A DNA stretch of 64,000 nucleotides. It comes from Kineococcus aurantiacus (lineage in GTDB: Bacteria; Actinomycetota; Actinomycetes; Actinomycetales; Kineococcaceae). Of the stretch, positions 15,483-24,543 are shown piece by piece. Both the position numbers and the translations under genes were made by a program. The DNA is taken from positions 4,340,001-4,404,000 of the forward strand of contig NZ_JACCBB010000001.1 in the NCBI RefSeq assembly GCF_013409345.1. Reading direction: 5' to 3'. Within the stretch, counting starts at the first letter, position 1; every line of letters starts with the position of its first letter. Under the pieces are notes generated by a model. That model made no database searches, had not been told where the DNA came from, and was given only the letters and a program-made list of their open reading frames with translations.

Positions 15483-16145
15483 TCAGTCGCCCGAGACGGA
15501 GAAGTGCTGGTAGTCCTTCAGGGAGCTCCAGTCCCCGCCCCAGGAGAACCCGTGCTGGGCGAAGGCCTGCACGACGGCGTCCCCCGCGAGGACGACGCCG
15601 GGGGCGGGCCTGCGGTCGGTGAACGCGCGCCCGGCCGCGGGCAGCACCGTGGTGCCCTTCACGTAGGGGTTCTCCACGGGGTTGAGGTCGATGGCGGTGC
15701 CGTAGGAGTGCTCGGAGAACCCCGACCCGCCGGTGGTGGCGCGGCAGTTGAAGGCCGAGGTGTTGTCGGCGGCCATCGACGCGTCGTCGGAGCCGCCGTA
15801 GGCCTCGACGGGGACCATCCGCGCGACCGGGAACCGCAGCGCGTACAGGCGGGCGAAGACGGCGACCACGGCGTCGGCGACGTCGGCGTGCACCACGAGG
15901 CGGCCGGTGGCGGGGTGGCCGGCGAGGTCGACGTGGGTGACCGCGACCGTCCGCAGCTGCTCGGGAGGCACGGGGCACCCCGGGCGCCAGGACGCCGACA
16001 GCTCCGCGGCGCTGACGGGGGAGACCGTGGACGTGAACGTCGGCAGCGGCGGGTCGGACACGTCGCGGGTGCGCCGGTCCAGGACCGGGGCGGCCGCCAG
16101 CAGGACGGGCAGCAACGCGAGCGCGACGGAGCGTGAGCGCCTCAT
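15483..16145 (-). CDS. M15-family D-alanyl-D-alanine carboxypeptidase, secreted
   Basis: A 220-residue peptidase of the VanY/M15 group, which trims the terminal D-Ala or cross-links of peptidoglycan. Zinc ligands are visible in SEHSYGTAIDLNP (His and Asp of the SxHxxGxAxD motif) and in DYQHFS (third ligand) near the C-terminus, with GGDWSSLKD just before it. The N-terminus MRRSRSVALALLPVLLAAAP is a signal peptide or anchor. The ATG overlaps the stop of cydDC (ATGA), so it is the last gene of the cyd operon. The metabolic link to oxidase assembly is unclear. Confidence 0.85.
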   Translation of the reverse strand: MRRSRSVALALLPVLLAAAPVLDRRTRDVSDPPLPTFTSTVSPVSAAELSASWRPGCPVPPEQLRTVAVTHVDLAGHPATGRLVVHADVADAVVAVFARLYALRFPVARMVPVEAYGGSDDASMAADNTSAFNCRATTGGSGFSEHSYGTAIDLNPVENPYVKGTTVLPAAGRAFTDRRPAPGVVLAGDAVVQAFAQHGFSWGGDWSSLKDYQHFSVSGD

Positions 16146-19100
16146 GACCGCACGGTAGTCCCCCCGCGCTGCGGGAGGGGTGCAGGCACGAGCCGGCCGT
16201 CGAGCAGGTCGTACACCCGGCCCGCCCGGTCCACGCCCTCGACGCGGTGCGCCAGCAGCAGCACGGCCTGGTCCCCGCGGGCGTCGAGGAGGTCGCCCAC
16301 CAGCCGGGCGCCGGTCACCTCGTCCAGCCCCTCGGAGGGCTCGTCGAGCACCAGCACCCGCACGTCGGCCAGCAGGGCCCGGGCCATCGCCAGGCGCCGC
16401 CGCTCCCCGCCGGACAGCGGCGCGCCACCGTCGCCGAGGCGGGAGTCCAGGCCGTGCGGCAGCGCCGCGAACCACTCGCCGAGGCGCACCCGGTGCAGCA
16501 CCGCGACGAGGGCGTCGTCGGCGGTGCCGGGCGCGGCCAGCAGCAGGTTCTCCCGCAGCGAGGTGGCGAAGACGTGCTCGTCGTCGCCGACGCGGCCCAC
16601 GACCGAGCGCACGTCGTCCCCGGCCAGGGACGTGACGGGCACCCCGTCGAGCAGGACCTGCCCGGCGGCGGGGTCCAGGAAGCGCTGCAGCAGCGCGGCC
16701 AGCGTCGACTTGCCCGCGCCGGAGGGGCCGCGGACGGCGACGACGTCCCCGGCGGCCAGGTCCAGGTCCAGGTGGCGCAGGGTGGGCCCGTCCCAGCCGG
16801 CCGTGACGTCGCGCAGCCGCAGGACCGTGCGCGTCGGCGCCGGCAGCGGCTGCGGCGCGGCCGGTTCGACCGCGGCGACCGGGGTGGCGAGCAGCGCTGA
16901 GGCCCGGGCGGCGGCCCGGCGGGCGCGCTCGCGGGCGCGGGCGGCGTCGGGCAGGGCGCGCGTGGCGTCGGCGACGGTGACCGCGGCCAGCACGGCGGCG
17001 CACACCCAGGCCAGCGGGGCGGGGGAGCCGCCGGCGGCCACGGCCGGGCCCAGGACGGCCAGGCCCGTCCCGGCGCTGGTCAGCCCCGCCGTCCACGCCG
17101 CGGCCCGGGCGCGCCGGCGCTCGGCGCGGGCCAGCGCGGCCTGCCGGCGCTGCACGGCGCGCAGGGGGTGGACCGACCGCAGGGTCTGCAGGTCCTCCAC
17201 GGCGTCGAGGGTCTCCACGGTGGCGGCCGACAGGGCCCCGACGTCCTCGCGGTGGGCGTCCTCGCCCCGCTCGGCGCGCCCGGCGACGACGGGGGCCACG
17301 ACGAGGGCCACGAGCAGCCCGGGCAGCGCGGCCAGGGCCAGGCGCGGGGACAGGACCGCGGCCGCGGCCAGGGCGAGCGCGACGGCGATCACCGTCACCG
17401 TCACGGGGTGGCGGTACCGCAGGGTGCCGTCGACGCGGGCGTCGACGTCGTCGACGAGCTGGACCAGCAGTTGCCCCGAGCGGCCCGACCGCTGCCGCGT
17501 CAGCCGTCCCGGCAGCCGGGGCACGAGGGCCGCGACGACGTCGGAGCGCCAGCGGGCCAGGCGGGAGAAGGCGACGTCGTGGCTGAGCAGGCGCTCGGCG
17601 TAGACGAGCAGCGGGCGGGCGGTGGCGCTGGCGCGCACGACGACGGCGGCCACCGACAGCGTCAGCACAGGTGGACGGCCGGCGGCGGTGACGAGCAGCC
17701 AGGTGGCGGCCGCGGTCAGGGTCGTGGCGGCCAGGACGGCGGCCACGCCCGTCGCGACGGCCAGCGCCCCGGCCCAGCGGCCCCGCACCCGGGGGGCTCC
17801 GAGCACGGTCCGGGCCCCCGCGACGGGGGGTTGGGGGGCCCTAACCGTGCTTCGAGCGGGAGTCGCGGCGGGTTCGGTGGGCGCGAGGGGCGCGGGGGGT
17901 TCGGGGGGAGTAGCGGGGGCGGGGCGGGTGAGGGTGGTGGTGCGGTCGGCGGCGGCCGGCAGCGCGGGGCGGTGGGCGACGGCCAGCACGGCGCAGCCCT
18001 CCTCGTGCGCGAGCCGGCGCAGCGTCGCCACGACGGCCGCCTCCCCGGCGGGGTCGAGGTGGGCGGTGGGCTCGTCCAGGACCAGCACCCGCGCGCCGAG
18101 GCGGACGGACAGGAACGTGCGGGCCAGGGCCACGCGCTGGCGCTGCCCCGCGGACAGGCCCCCGGCGTCCTCCCCGAGCGCGCCCGCGGGGTCCAGCTCA
18201 CCGGCCCCGGCGTCCCGCAGGGCCCGGGCGACGAGCTCGTCGGGGACGTCTCGGCCGGCGCGGACGGCCTCGGCGACGGTGGTGGCGTGCGGGAACCCCG
18301 GCCGCTGGGGCAGGTGGGCCACGGCGCCCGGGTCGTGCTCCACGGTCCCGGCGTCGGGGACGAGGACGCCCGCGGCGACGCGGGCGGCGGTCGTCTTGCC
18401 CGCCCCGCTGGGGCCGGCCAGGACGTGCAGCCGCCCGGGCGCGACGTCGAGGTCGAACCCGGTCAGGACCGCGGACCCGTCGGGGCGGCGCACCTCGACC
18501 CCGCGCAGGCGGATCCCCTCGGTGTGCCCCCCGGCGGCCCGGACGGCCGGGGTGGCCGGGGCCGGGGCGGTGAGGACCTCGTCGACGTCGGCGACGACGG
18601 CCGCGGCGTCGGCGGAGTCGTGGAAGCGGGCGCCGACCTCGCGCAGCGGCCGGTAGGCCTCGGGGGCCAGCAGGATGACCAGGAGGGCGGTGTGCAGGTC
18701 CAGGGTGCCGCCGGCCAGCCGCATGCCCGCGGTGACCGCGACCAGGCCGACCGACAGCGTCCCGACGAGGTCGAGGGCGGTGGAGGACAGGAACGCGACC
18801 CGCAGCACCGACAGGGTGGCGCGGCGGGAGGCGTCGGTGGTGGCGGCCACGACGGCGACCTGGCGCGCGGCGCGGCGGTGGGCGCGCAGGGTCGGCAGGC
18901 CGCGGACGGTGTCGAGGAAGTGGGCGGCCAGGGCGCGCTGGGTGCGCCACTGGCGGTCGGCGCGCGCCTGGGTGGCCTTGCCGAGCAGGACCGCGAACAC
19001 GGGCACCAGCGGCAGGGTCAGCGCGACCGTGAGGGCCGACTCCAGGTCGGTGAGGGCCAGCAGCAGCAGGACCGCCGGGGGGAGCAGGACGCCGGGGACC

Positions 19101-19546
19101 AGGGCCGGCAGGTAGCGGGTGAACCAGCCGTCCAGGGACGGCAGGCCCTGGGTGAGGACGGCGGCCAGCCGGGCCCGGCCGAACCGCTCCACCCAGGCCG
19201 GGCCCAGCTCCAGGGCCCGGGCCAGGACCCGGGTGCGCAGGTCGTCGCGGACGGCGGTGGCGGTGCGCTGGGCCAGGTGCGCGGCGGCCCAGGCGGTCAC
19301 GACCCGCCCGGCGACGGTCCCGGCGAGCAGACCCAGGCCGGCGACCCGGCCCTGCCACAGGCCGGTGACGAGGTCGGCCAGGGCGAGGGCCTGCAGGACG
19401 GCGAGCGCGGCCTGGACGACCTCGACGGCCGCGGTGGCGGCGATCCCGGCGCGCGCGGGCCGGGCGTGCCGCAGCAGGCGGGGGTCGACCGGACCCCGCG
19501 GCCGGGCCGCCCGGCCGCTCACGGGACCGCTCCCCGGACCGCTCAC
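16142..19546 (-). CDS. cydDC: Fused CydD-CydC ABC exporter
   Basis: A 1134-residue single chain equal to CydD followed by CydC, the thiol/haem-related ABC exporter needed to assemble cytochrome bd oxidase. Each half has about six membrane segments and an ATPase: Walker A GPSGAGKTT and GPSGAGKST, signature LSAGQRQRVALAR and LSGGERRRLAMARAL, Walker B VLVLDEPTAHLD and VLVLDEPSEGLD. A Pro/Ala-rich linker of about 60 residues joins the halves. The GTG overlaps the cydB stop (GTGA). The longer open frame to 20389 is a shadow of cydB. Fused CydDC proteins are known in actinobacteria. Confidence 0.92.
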   Translation of the reverse strand: MSGPGSGPVSGRAARPRGPVDPRLLRHARPARAGIAATAAVEVVQAALAVLQALALADLVTGLWQGRVAGLGLLAGTVAGRVVTAWAAAHLAQRTATAVRDDLRTRVLARALELGPAWVERFGRARLAAVLTQGLPSLDGWFTRYLPALVPGVLLPPAVLLLLALTDLESALTVALTLPLVPVFAVLLGKATQARADRQWRTQRALAAHFLDTVRGLPTLRAHRRAARQVAVVAATTDASRRATLSVLRVAFLSSTALDLVGTLSVGLVAVTAGMRLAGGTLDLHTALLVILLAPEAYRPLREVGARFHDSADAAAVVADVDEVLTAPAPATPAVRAAGGHTEGIRLRGVEVRRPDGSAVLTGFDLDVAPGRLHVLAGPSGAGKTTAARVAAGVLVPDAGTVEHDPGAVAHLPQRPGFPHATTVAEAVRAGRDVPDELVARALRDAGAGELDPAGALGEDAGGLSAGQRQRVALARTFLSVRLGARVLVLDEPTAHLDPAGEAAVVATLRRLAHEEGCAVLAVAHRPALPAAADRTTTLTRPAPATPPEPPAPLAPTEPAATPARSTVRAPQPPVAGARTVLGAPRVRGRWAGALAVATGVAAVLAATTLTAAATWLLVTAAGRPPVLTLSVAAVVVRASATARPLLVYAERLLSHDVAFSRLARWRSDVVAALVPRLPGRLTRQRSGRSGQLLVQLVDDVDARVDGTLRYRHPVTVTVIAVALALAAAAVLSPRLALAALPGLLVALVVAPVVAGRAERGEDAHREDVGALSAATVETLDAVEDLQTLRSVHPLRAVQRRQAALARAERRRARAAAWTAGLTSAGTGLAVLGPAVAAGGSPAPLAWVCAAVLAAVTVADATRALPDAARARERARRAAARASALLATPVAAVEPAAPQPLPAPTRTVLRLRDVTAGWDGPTLRHLDLDLAAGDVVAVRGPSGAGKSTLAALLQRFLDPAAGQVLLDGVPVTSLAGDDVRSVVGRVGDDEHVFATSLRENLLLAAPGTADDALVAVLHRVRLGEWFAALPHGLDSRLGDGGAPLSGGERRRLAMARALLADVRVLVLDEPSEGLDEVTGARLVGDLLDARGDQAVLLLAHRVEGVDRAGRVYDLLDGRLVPAPLPQRGGTTVRS

Positions 19547-20568
19547 CGGGCGACGCGGACCCGCGGCTCGCGCGCGAACCCGGTGGCGACCCGGCGGCGG
19601 AACACCCAGTACGACCACGCCTGGTAGGCCACGACGGCGGGCAGGACGACGACCCCGGCGACGGTGATGAGGTGCAGCGCCCCGTCGGAGGCCGCGGCCG
19701 CGCGCAGCGTCACGTCCCCGGCGGGGGACAGCGTGGACCGCAGCAGGACCTGCGACCCCTCGGCCAGGTGCGCGGTGAACACCGCCACGACGGTACCGGC
19801 GACGGCCGCGGTGGTGGCGGCGAAGGCCAGGGCCTCGGCCCGGCGCCAGGCGGCGACCGCGGCCAGGGCCAGCAGGGCCGCGGCGGCGGCCACGACGGCG
19901 TGCCCGGCGGCGATGAACAGGGCCAGGGCGATGACGACGAGGGCGGGGGCGGCGGCGACGGTCAGCCGGCGGGCCCGCACCCGCAGGACGCCGGTGGTGC
20001 GCAGCGACAGGAAGGTGGCGCCGTGGACGGTGGCCAGCAGGACGCCGGCGAAACCGCCCAGGACGGCCCACGGCCCGAGCACCGGGGCCAGCGAGCGGGT
20101 GAGGCCGCCGCCGTGCACCTCCCCGTCGGGCGACAGCGCCAGGCCCGAGACCAGGACGCCCAGGACCGCGCCCCAGGTCCCGGCCAGCAGCAGCGAGCTG
20201 GTGGCCAGGGCCGCGTCGCAGCCGTCGCGCCAGCGGGCGGTGTCGTGCTTGCCGCGGAACTCGATGGCCACGCCGCGCACGGCCAGCAGGAGCAGCAGGG
20301 CGATCATCGGCAGGTACAGGCCGGACAGCAGGGCGGCGTACCAGTCGGGGAAGGCGGCGAAGGTCACGCCGACCGCGGCGACGAGCCACACCTCGTTGCC
20401 GTCCCAGACGGGGCCGACGGTGCGCACGGCGGCGCCGCGCTCGGCCTCGGTGCGGCCCAGCAGCGGCCCGAGGAACCCGACGCCGAAGTCGAAGCCCTCC
20501 AGGACGAAGAACAGCACCCAGGCCAGGACGGTGACGCCGTACCAGAGGACGGGCAGGTCCACGGTCAT
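19543..20568 (-). CDS. cydB: Cytochrome bd ubiquinol/menaquinol oxidase subunit II
   Basis: A 341-residue membrane protein with eight or so hydrophobic segments. The CydB hallmarks GFDFGVG near residue 25 and VWDGNEVWLV near 53 are intact. It partners CydA in the quinol oxidase that reduces oxygen at low concentrations. It starts 19 nt after the cydA stop and overlaps cydDC by four bases, all in one operon. Confidence 0.95.
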   Translation of the reverse strand: MTVDLPVLWYGVTVLAWVLFFVLEGFDFGVGFLGPLLGRTEAERGAAVRTVGPVWDGNEVWLVAAVGVTFAAFPDWYAALLSGLYLPMIALLLLLAVRGVAIEFRGKHDTARWRDGCDAALATSSLLLAGTWGAVLGVLVSGLALSPDGEVHGGGLTRSLAPVLGPWAVLGGFAGVLLATVHGATFLSLRTTGVLRVRARRLTVAAAPALVVIALALFIAAGHAVVAAAAALLALAAVAAWRRAEALAFAATTAAVAGTVVAVFTAHLAEGSQVLLRSTLSPAGDVTLRAAAASDGALHLITVAGVVVLPAVVAYQAWSYWVFRRRVATGFAREPRVRVAR

Positions 20569-20587
20569 CTCTCCAGGGGTCTCGGGG

Positions 20588-22024
20588 TCAGTAGCTCGGG
20601 GTGAGCTCGTCGTCGGCGGGCTCGGGCGCCGGGGCCGGAAGCTCGGGCAGCCCCCGGCGCACCAGCCGGACCGCGAGCTTGACCCAGACGAGGGCCAGCG
20701 CGCCGTAGACGAGGGTGAAGGCGACGAGGCTGGTGGCGACCTCGGCGAAGCTGAGGCCGGGGGAGACGCCCTCGGAGGTCTTGAACAGGCCGAAGACGAG
20801 CCAGGGCTGGCGGGCGGTCTCGGTGAAGATCCAGCCGAAGGAGTTGGCGAACAGCGGCAGCAGGGGCAGCAGGCCGACCGACCACAGCAGCCCCTGGGCC
20901 AGCCGGGGGTCGGGGTCGAGCGTGCGGGACCGCCGCGTGACCCACAGGTGGACGAGCGCGACGACCGCGGCGAACATCCCGACGCCGATCATGAGCCGGA
21001 AGCTCCAGAACGCCACCGGGATCGAGGGCGTGTAGTCGCCGGGGCCGAACTGCGCGGCGTAGGCGTCCTGCAGGTCCTTCAGGCCCAGGACCTGCGCGGT
21101 GAAGGACCCCTTGGCCAGGAAGGACAGGAAGCCGGGCACCTCGACGGAGAACGTCGGGTCGTCGCTGCCCAGGGGGGCGTAGGAGAAGATCGAGAACGGC
21201 GCGCCGGTCGTGGTCCGGTACAGCGCCTCGGCGGCGGCCATCTTCATCGGCTGGACCTCGGTGATGACCTTGCCCAGCAGGTCGCCGCTGATCGAGACGA
21301 GGGCGCCGCCGGCGAGGGTGGCCCAGGCGCCGAACCGCGACAGCGTGCGGAAGGCGGCGAACTCGGGGGTGCCGTGGGCGTACTGCCCGCGCAGCAGGTG
21401 CCACACGCCGACGGCCATGACCAGGGCGCCGCCGGCCATGACGGCCCCGGCGTAGGTGTGCGGGAAGGCCGCGAGGTTGAGCTCGTTGAGCAGCAGGTCC
21501 CGGAAGCTGCCGAGGCGGGCGCGGCCGGTGGCGGCGTCGACGGTGTAGGCCACGGGGTTCTGCATGAAGGAGTTGGCGGCGAGGATGACGAAGGCGCTGA
21601 TGGCCGTGCCGACCGCGACGACCCAGATGGTGGCCAGGTGCACCAGCACCGGCAGCCGGTCGCGCCCGAACCACCACAGCCCCAGGAAGGTGGCCTCCAG
21701 GAAGAAGGCGAGCATGCCCTCCACGGCCAGGGTGGGGCCGAAGACGTCGCCGTAGAAGCGGGCGAAGGCGCTCCAGGACAGGCCGAACTGGAACTCCTGG
21801 ACCAGGCCGGTGACGACGCCGACGGCGAAGGTGGTCATGAGCAGCTTGCCGACGAGCAGGGAGAGCCGGCCGTAGCGGTCGTCGCCGGTGCGGGCCACGT
21901 GCCGCACGTGGGCGGTCTGCAGGACGGCGGTGAACAGCGCGAGGCTGATCGACAGCGGCACGAAGAGGTAGTGGTACAGCGTCGTCACGGCGAACTGCAG
22001 ACGGGTGAGCGCCTCGATGGTCAC
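20588..22024 (-). CDS. cydA: Cytochrome bd oxidase subunit I
   Basis: A 478-residue haem-binding subunit. Visible hallmarks are LTRLQFAVTTLYHYLFVPLS at the N-terminus with a haem-ligand His, GLVQEFQFG, FWSFRLMIGVGM with the haem-ligand Met, and TETARQPW, the bd-type GRQPW-like motif. The length fits the short Q-loop form. The GTG at 22024 follows GGAAGGACC by about nine bases. An open frame further upstream is Arg/Thr-rich and rejected. It is the first gene of cydA-cydB-cydDC-M15. Its upstream region holds BlaI-like half-sites shared with the divergent blaI. Confidence 0.95.
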   Translation of the reverse strand: MTIEALTRLQFAVTTLYHYLFVPLSISLALFTAVLQTAHVRHVARTGDDRYGRLSLLVGKLLMTTFAVGVVTGLVQEFQFGLSWSAFARFYGDVFGPTLAVEGMLAFFLEATFLGLWWFGRDRLPVLVHLATIWVVAVGTAISAFVILAANSFMQNPVAYTVDAATGRARLGSFRDLLLNELNLAAFPHTYAGAVMAGGALVMAVGVWHLLRGQYAHGTPEFAAFRTLSRFGAWATLAGGALVSISGDLLGKVITEVQPMKMAAAEALYRTTTGAPFSIFSYAPLGSDDPTFSVEVPGFLSFLAKGSFTAQVLGLKDLQDAYAAQFGPGDYTPSIPVAFWSFRLMIGVGMFAAVVALVHLWVTRRSRTLDPDPRLAQGLLWSVGLLPLLPLFANSFGWIFTETARQPWLVFGLFKTSEGVSPGLSFAEVATSLVAFTLVYGALALVWVKLAVRLVRRGLPELPAPAPEPADDELTPSY

Positions 22025-22047
22025 AGCGGGTCCGGTCCTTCCGGGGC

Positions 22048-22102
22048 TACTACGACGGTGCGTCGTACTACGACTAAGCGTAGTACGCCCATCGGTAGTA
22101 CG
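22048..22102. promoter_or_regulatory. Cluster of BlaI-type half-sites between cydA and blaI
   Basis: TACTACG at 22048, TACTACG at 22066 paired with CGTAGTA at 22079 (a perfect 7+7 inverted repeat with six-base spacer ACTAAG), and GGTAGTA at 22094. TACTAC/GTAGTA half-sites are the known recognition core of BlaI/MecI repressors. A second inverted pair, TACGAC at 22051 and GTCGTA at 22062, overlaps the first. Placement between the divergent starts suggests control of both cydA and blaI. Confidence 0.75.
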
Positions 22103-22131
22103 ACGGCTCGCGTTCACCGGTGTGGTTGACG

Positions 22132-22137
22132 TAACAT
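22132..22137 (+). promoter_or_regulatory. -10 box of blaI, leaderless layout
   Basis: TAACAT sits 6 nt before the GTG start of blaI, so transcription probably begins on the start codon. No ribosome-binding site is visible. Confidence 0.55.
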
Positions 22138-22143
22138 CCCCGC

Positions 22144-22536
22144 GTGGGCCTGGGAGAACTCGAACGCGACGTCATGGACCGGCTGTGGGCGGCCCCCGGG
22201 CCGCTGACCGTGCGCGAGGTCCACGAGCAGCTGGCCGAGCACCGCAAGATCGCCTACACGACCGTCATGACGGTGCTGGACCGCCTCGCCAAGAAGCACG
22301 TCGTGCGCCAGGAGCGCGAGGGCCGCGCCTTCCGCTACACCCCGGCCGCCTCGCGCGAGCAGATGGTCGCCGAGCTCATGCTCGACGCCCTCGGCGGCGT
22401 GCCCACCGTCGACGACCGCCAGGCCGCCCTCGTCCACTTCATCGGCGGTGTCTCGCCCGCCGAGGCCGCCGCCCTGCGCGAGGCCCTCGACCAGATCGCC
22501 GCCGGCGGCCCGGGGGACGCGGCCCCCACCGCCTGA
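22144..22536 (+). CDS. blaI: BlaI/MecI-family transcriptional repressor
   Basis: A 130-residue winged-helix protein that opens GLGELERDVMDRLWAAPGPL and carries TVREVHEQLAE and IAYTTVMTVLDRLAKK, the BlaI recognition-helix region, then RAFRYTPAASREQMVAEL with a dimerisation helix. In beta-lactam-sensing systems the M56 partner triggers inactivation of the repressor. Here the M56 gene follows 22 nt downstream, and the operator-like sites lie between this gene and cydA. A role in autoregulation and in control of the bd oxidase is inferred. The GTG start is placed by the TAACAT box and by family homology from the first residues. Confidence 0.92.
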   Translation: MGLGELERDVMDRLWAAPGPLTVREVHEQLAEHRKIAYTTVMTVLDRLAKKHVVRQEREGRAFRYTPAASREQMVAELMLDALGGVPTVDDRQAALVHFIGGVSPAEAAALREALDQIAAGGPGDAAPTA

Positions 22537-22546
22537 CCGGACCCCG

Positions 22547-22552
22547 TAGGTT
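22547..22552 (+). promoter_or_regulatory. -10-like box of the M56 peptidase gene
   Basis: TAGGTT lies 6 nt before the GTG at 22559, the same spacing as the box before blaI. It suggests an additional promoter giving a leaderless transcript. Confidence 0.4.
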
Positions 22553-22558
22553 CTCCGG

Positions 22559-23500
22559 GTGACCGCCGTCTGGTTCGCAGCACTGGCGCTGCTCCTGGCC
22601 GGACCCGTCCCGGCCCTGCTGGCCCGCGCCCGCTGGACCTGGCAGGTGCCGCGCGCCGCCCTCGTGCTGTGGCAGTCCATCGCCCTGGCCGCCGTCCTGG
22701 CGACCCTCGGCGCCGGGCTGGCCTCCCTGTCTCTGCTGTTCACCGAGGAACCCGGCTTCCCCTTCCTCGAACGGCACGGCCCCGTCCAGACGACCCTCAT
22801 CGGGCTCGGCTCGACCCTCGTCGCCGTCGTCACCGTCCGCTTCTGGGTCGTGGCCACCCTCGTCGGCATCCGCACCCGCCGCCGCCGCAACCGCCACCGC
22901 GAGATGGTCGACCTGCTGCACCGCAAGGAGTCCACCTCCGAGGTCGACGCCGCCCTGCTGGCCCAGACCGGTGTCCGCGTCCTGACCGGCCCCGGCCGCG
23001 TCGCCTACTGCGTCCCCGGCGTGCGCGCCCGCGTCGTCGTCTCCGACGCCATGCTCGACTCCCTGACCCCCGAGGAGGTCCGCGCCGTCCTGGCCCACGA
23101 GCGGGCCCACCTGCGCGCCCGCCACGACCTCGTGCTGGAGGGCTTCACCGCCCTGCACGCCGCCTTCCCCCGCGTCGTCTCCAGCCAGGCCGCCCTCGAC
23201 TCGGTGCGGCTGCTCGTGGAGATGCTCGCCGACGACTCCGCCCGCCGGCGCACCGGCTCCCTGCCGCTGGCCCGCGCCCTGGTCGCCCTCGCGGGCCAGC
23301 CCGACGCGGGCGGCGGGGTGGAGTCGGAGATGCCCGTGGGCTCGGCGGCCCTGGCCCGCGTGCGCCGCCTGGCCGCCCGGCCCGCCCCCCGGGGGTTGTC
23401 GGTGGCCGTCTACGCCGCCGCCGCCGTCGTCCTGGGCGGGCCCACCCTGGCCGTCGCCGTGCCCTGGCTGCAGGCCAGCTACCGCGCGCTGGCGGGCTGA
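22559..23500 (+). CDS. M56-family membrane metallopeptidase (BlaR1/MecR1-like, no sensor domain)
   Basis: A 313-residue integral membrane protease with three or four N-terminal hydrophobic segments, a cytosolic zinc-protease domain with HERAH at residues 180-184, and a C-terminal hydrophobic segment ending WLQASYRALAG. It lacks the extracellular penicillin-binding domain of BlaR1, as is usual for actinobacterial homologues, so the signal it senses is unknown. It is paired with BlaI just upstream, the expected repressor target. Its end overlaps the convergent GNAT gene by 22 bp. Confidence 0.88.
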   Translation: MTAVWFAALALLLAGPVPALLARARWTWQVPRAALVLWQSIALAAVLATLGAGLASLSLLFTEEPGFPFLERHGPVQTTLIGLGSTLVAVVTVRFWVVATLVGIRTRRRRNRHREMVDLLHRKESTSEVDAALLAQTGVRVLTGPGRVAYCVPGVRARVVVSDAMLDSLTPEEVRAVLAHERAHLRARHDLVLEGFTALHAAFPRVVSSQAALDSVRLLVEMLADDSARRRTGSLPLARALVALAGQPDAGGGVESEMPVGSAALARVRRLAARPAPRGLSVAVYAAAAVVLGGPTLAVAVPWLQASYRALAG

Positions 23501-24543
23501 GGCACCCGGCGCGCACCCACCGGCGGGACCCGGTCCGGCGCCGGCCGGTCCAGGCACAGGCGCGACTCGAAGCGGCTCACCGCGAGCAGCGTCTCCGGGG
23601 CCACCCCCGTCATCCAGTCCACGACCTGCACCCCCGGGCTGGCGAAGGCGTGCTCCAGCACCGCGTGCTCCAGCAGCCGGCCGGGGGAGTACCGCGCCCA
23701 GCGCGTCACGAACCGGCCCTCGAAGATCCCGTAGCGGGGGCCCCCGGGCACGCCGACGACGTACGCGGCCAGCTCCCCGTCCAGGCGCAGCTCGGCCAGC
23801 TCCCGGCGGCCCAGCTCACCCAGCGCCTCCAGGCGCGAGCGCCACGTGCGCCGGCCCTGCGGGGTGTCCAGCGCGCACGCGATGCCGTGGACGGTGTCGC
23901 GGTCGCGGTAGGCCACCTCCAGCTCCGGCACCGCCGCTGCGAAGGCCGCCGGGTCGGTGCTGATGCGCAGCTCGACGTCCACGCCGTCGGTGCGCAGCCG
24001 GTTGGCCGTCTTGCGCAGGTTCTTGCGCATCCCGGCGCTGACCAGCGCCTCGCCCTCACCGGGGCGCACGACGACCGGCACCGGGTCCAGCGCGCGCACC
24101 CGCGCGCCCGCGCCGGCGGCCAGCGCCCGGACCAGCGGGTCGTCGGGCAGGTCCTCCAGCCGCAGCGCCGTGCCCCGGCGGTCGGCCTGCGCGGCCAGGG
24201 CGGCCCCCAGCGCGCGGGCCGCCCTCGGGGAGGCGGCCAGGACACCGGCCTCGTAGCCGTCGCCACCGGTGAGCAGCCGCGTGGAGGTCCCGTCGTCGTG
24301 GACGTCGTCGCGCAGGACGGCCAGCGCCTCCACCCGCCCGGCGCTGCGCAGCTGCACCGCCCACAGCGAGGCCGGTGGTGCCCCGGCCGAGGCCGCGCGC
24401 ACCCAGGCCGGGGAGGCGGTCGCCGCGGTCGGCGAGGGGGCACCGGACGCGTGCACGGCCTCGCGCACGGCCTCGGGGCCGGTCAGGACGTGCACGTCGC
24501 GCTGGGCGGGCACGGTCGGGGTCAGGGTCCAGGTGAGGTTCAC
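23479..24543 (-). CDS. GNAT-family acetyltransferase (Acetyltransf_6/CelD-like)
   Basis: A 354-residue protein with a double GNAT-like fold. The C-terminal half shows KNLRKTANRLRTDGVDVE, YRDRDTVHGIACA, LRLDGELAAYVVGV and RYSPGRLLEHAVLEHAF, a pattern shared with the CelD/BcsL and FemAB-like acyltransferase group. Substrate unknown; polysaccharide or cell-wall modification is the common theme of that group. The GTG start overlaps the stop of the GGDEF-EAL gene (GTGA), so the product is probably made together with a c-di-GMP enzyme. Confidence 0.72.
   Translation of the reverse strand: MNLTWTLTPTVPAQRDVHVLTGPEAVREAVHASGAPSPTAATASPAWVRAASAGAPPASLWAVQLRSAGRVEALAVLRDDVHDDGTSTRLLTGGDGYEAGVLAASPRAARALGAALAAQADRRGTALRLEDLPDDPLVRALAAGAGARVRALDPVPVVVRPGEGEALVSAGMRKNLRKTANRLRTDGVDVELRISTDPAAFAAAVPELEVAYRDRDTVHGIACALDTPQGRRTWRSRLEALGELGRRELAELRLDGELAAYVVGVPGGPRYGIFEGRFVTRWARYSPGRLLEHAVLEHAFASPGVQVVDWMTGVAPETLLAVSRFESRLCLDRPAPDRVPPVGARRVPQPASAR

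Noticed and set aside
13983-16136. 717-codon plus-strand open frame
   Set aside because: It is Arg/Gly/Pro-rich with no motifs and crosses real genes on both strands; a shadow frame typical of high GC content.
16142-20389. 1415-codon version of cydDC
   Set aside because: The extra N-terminus is the antiparallel-codon shadow of cydB; the true start is the GTG at 19546 overlapping the cydB stop.
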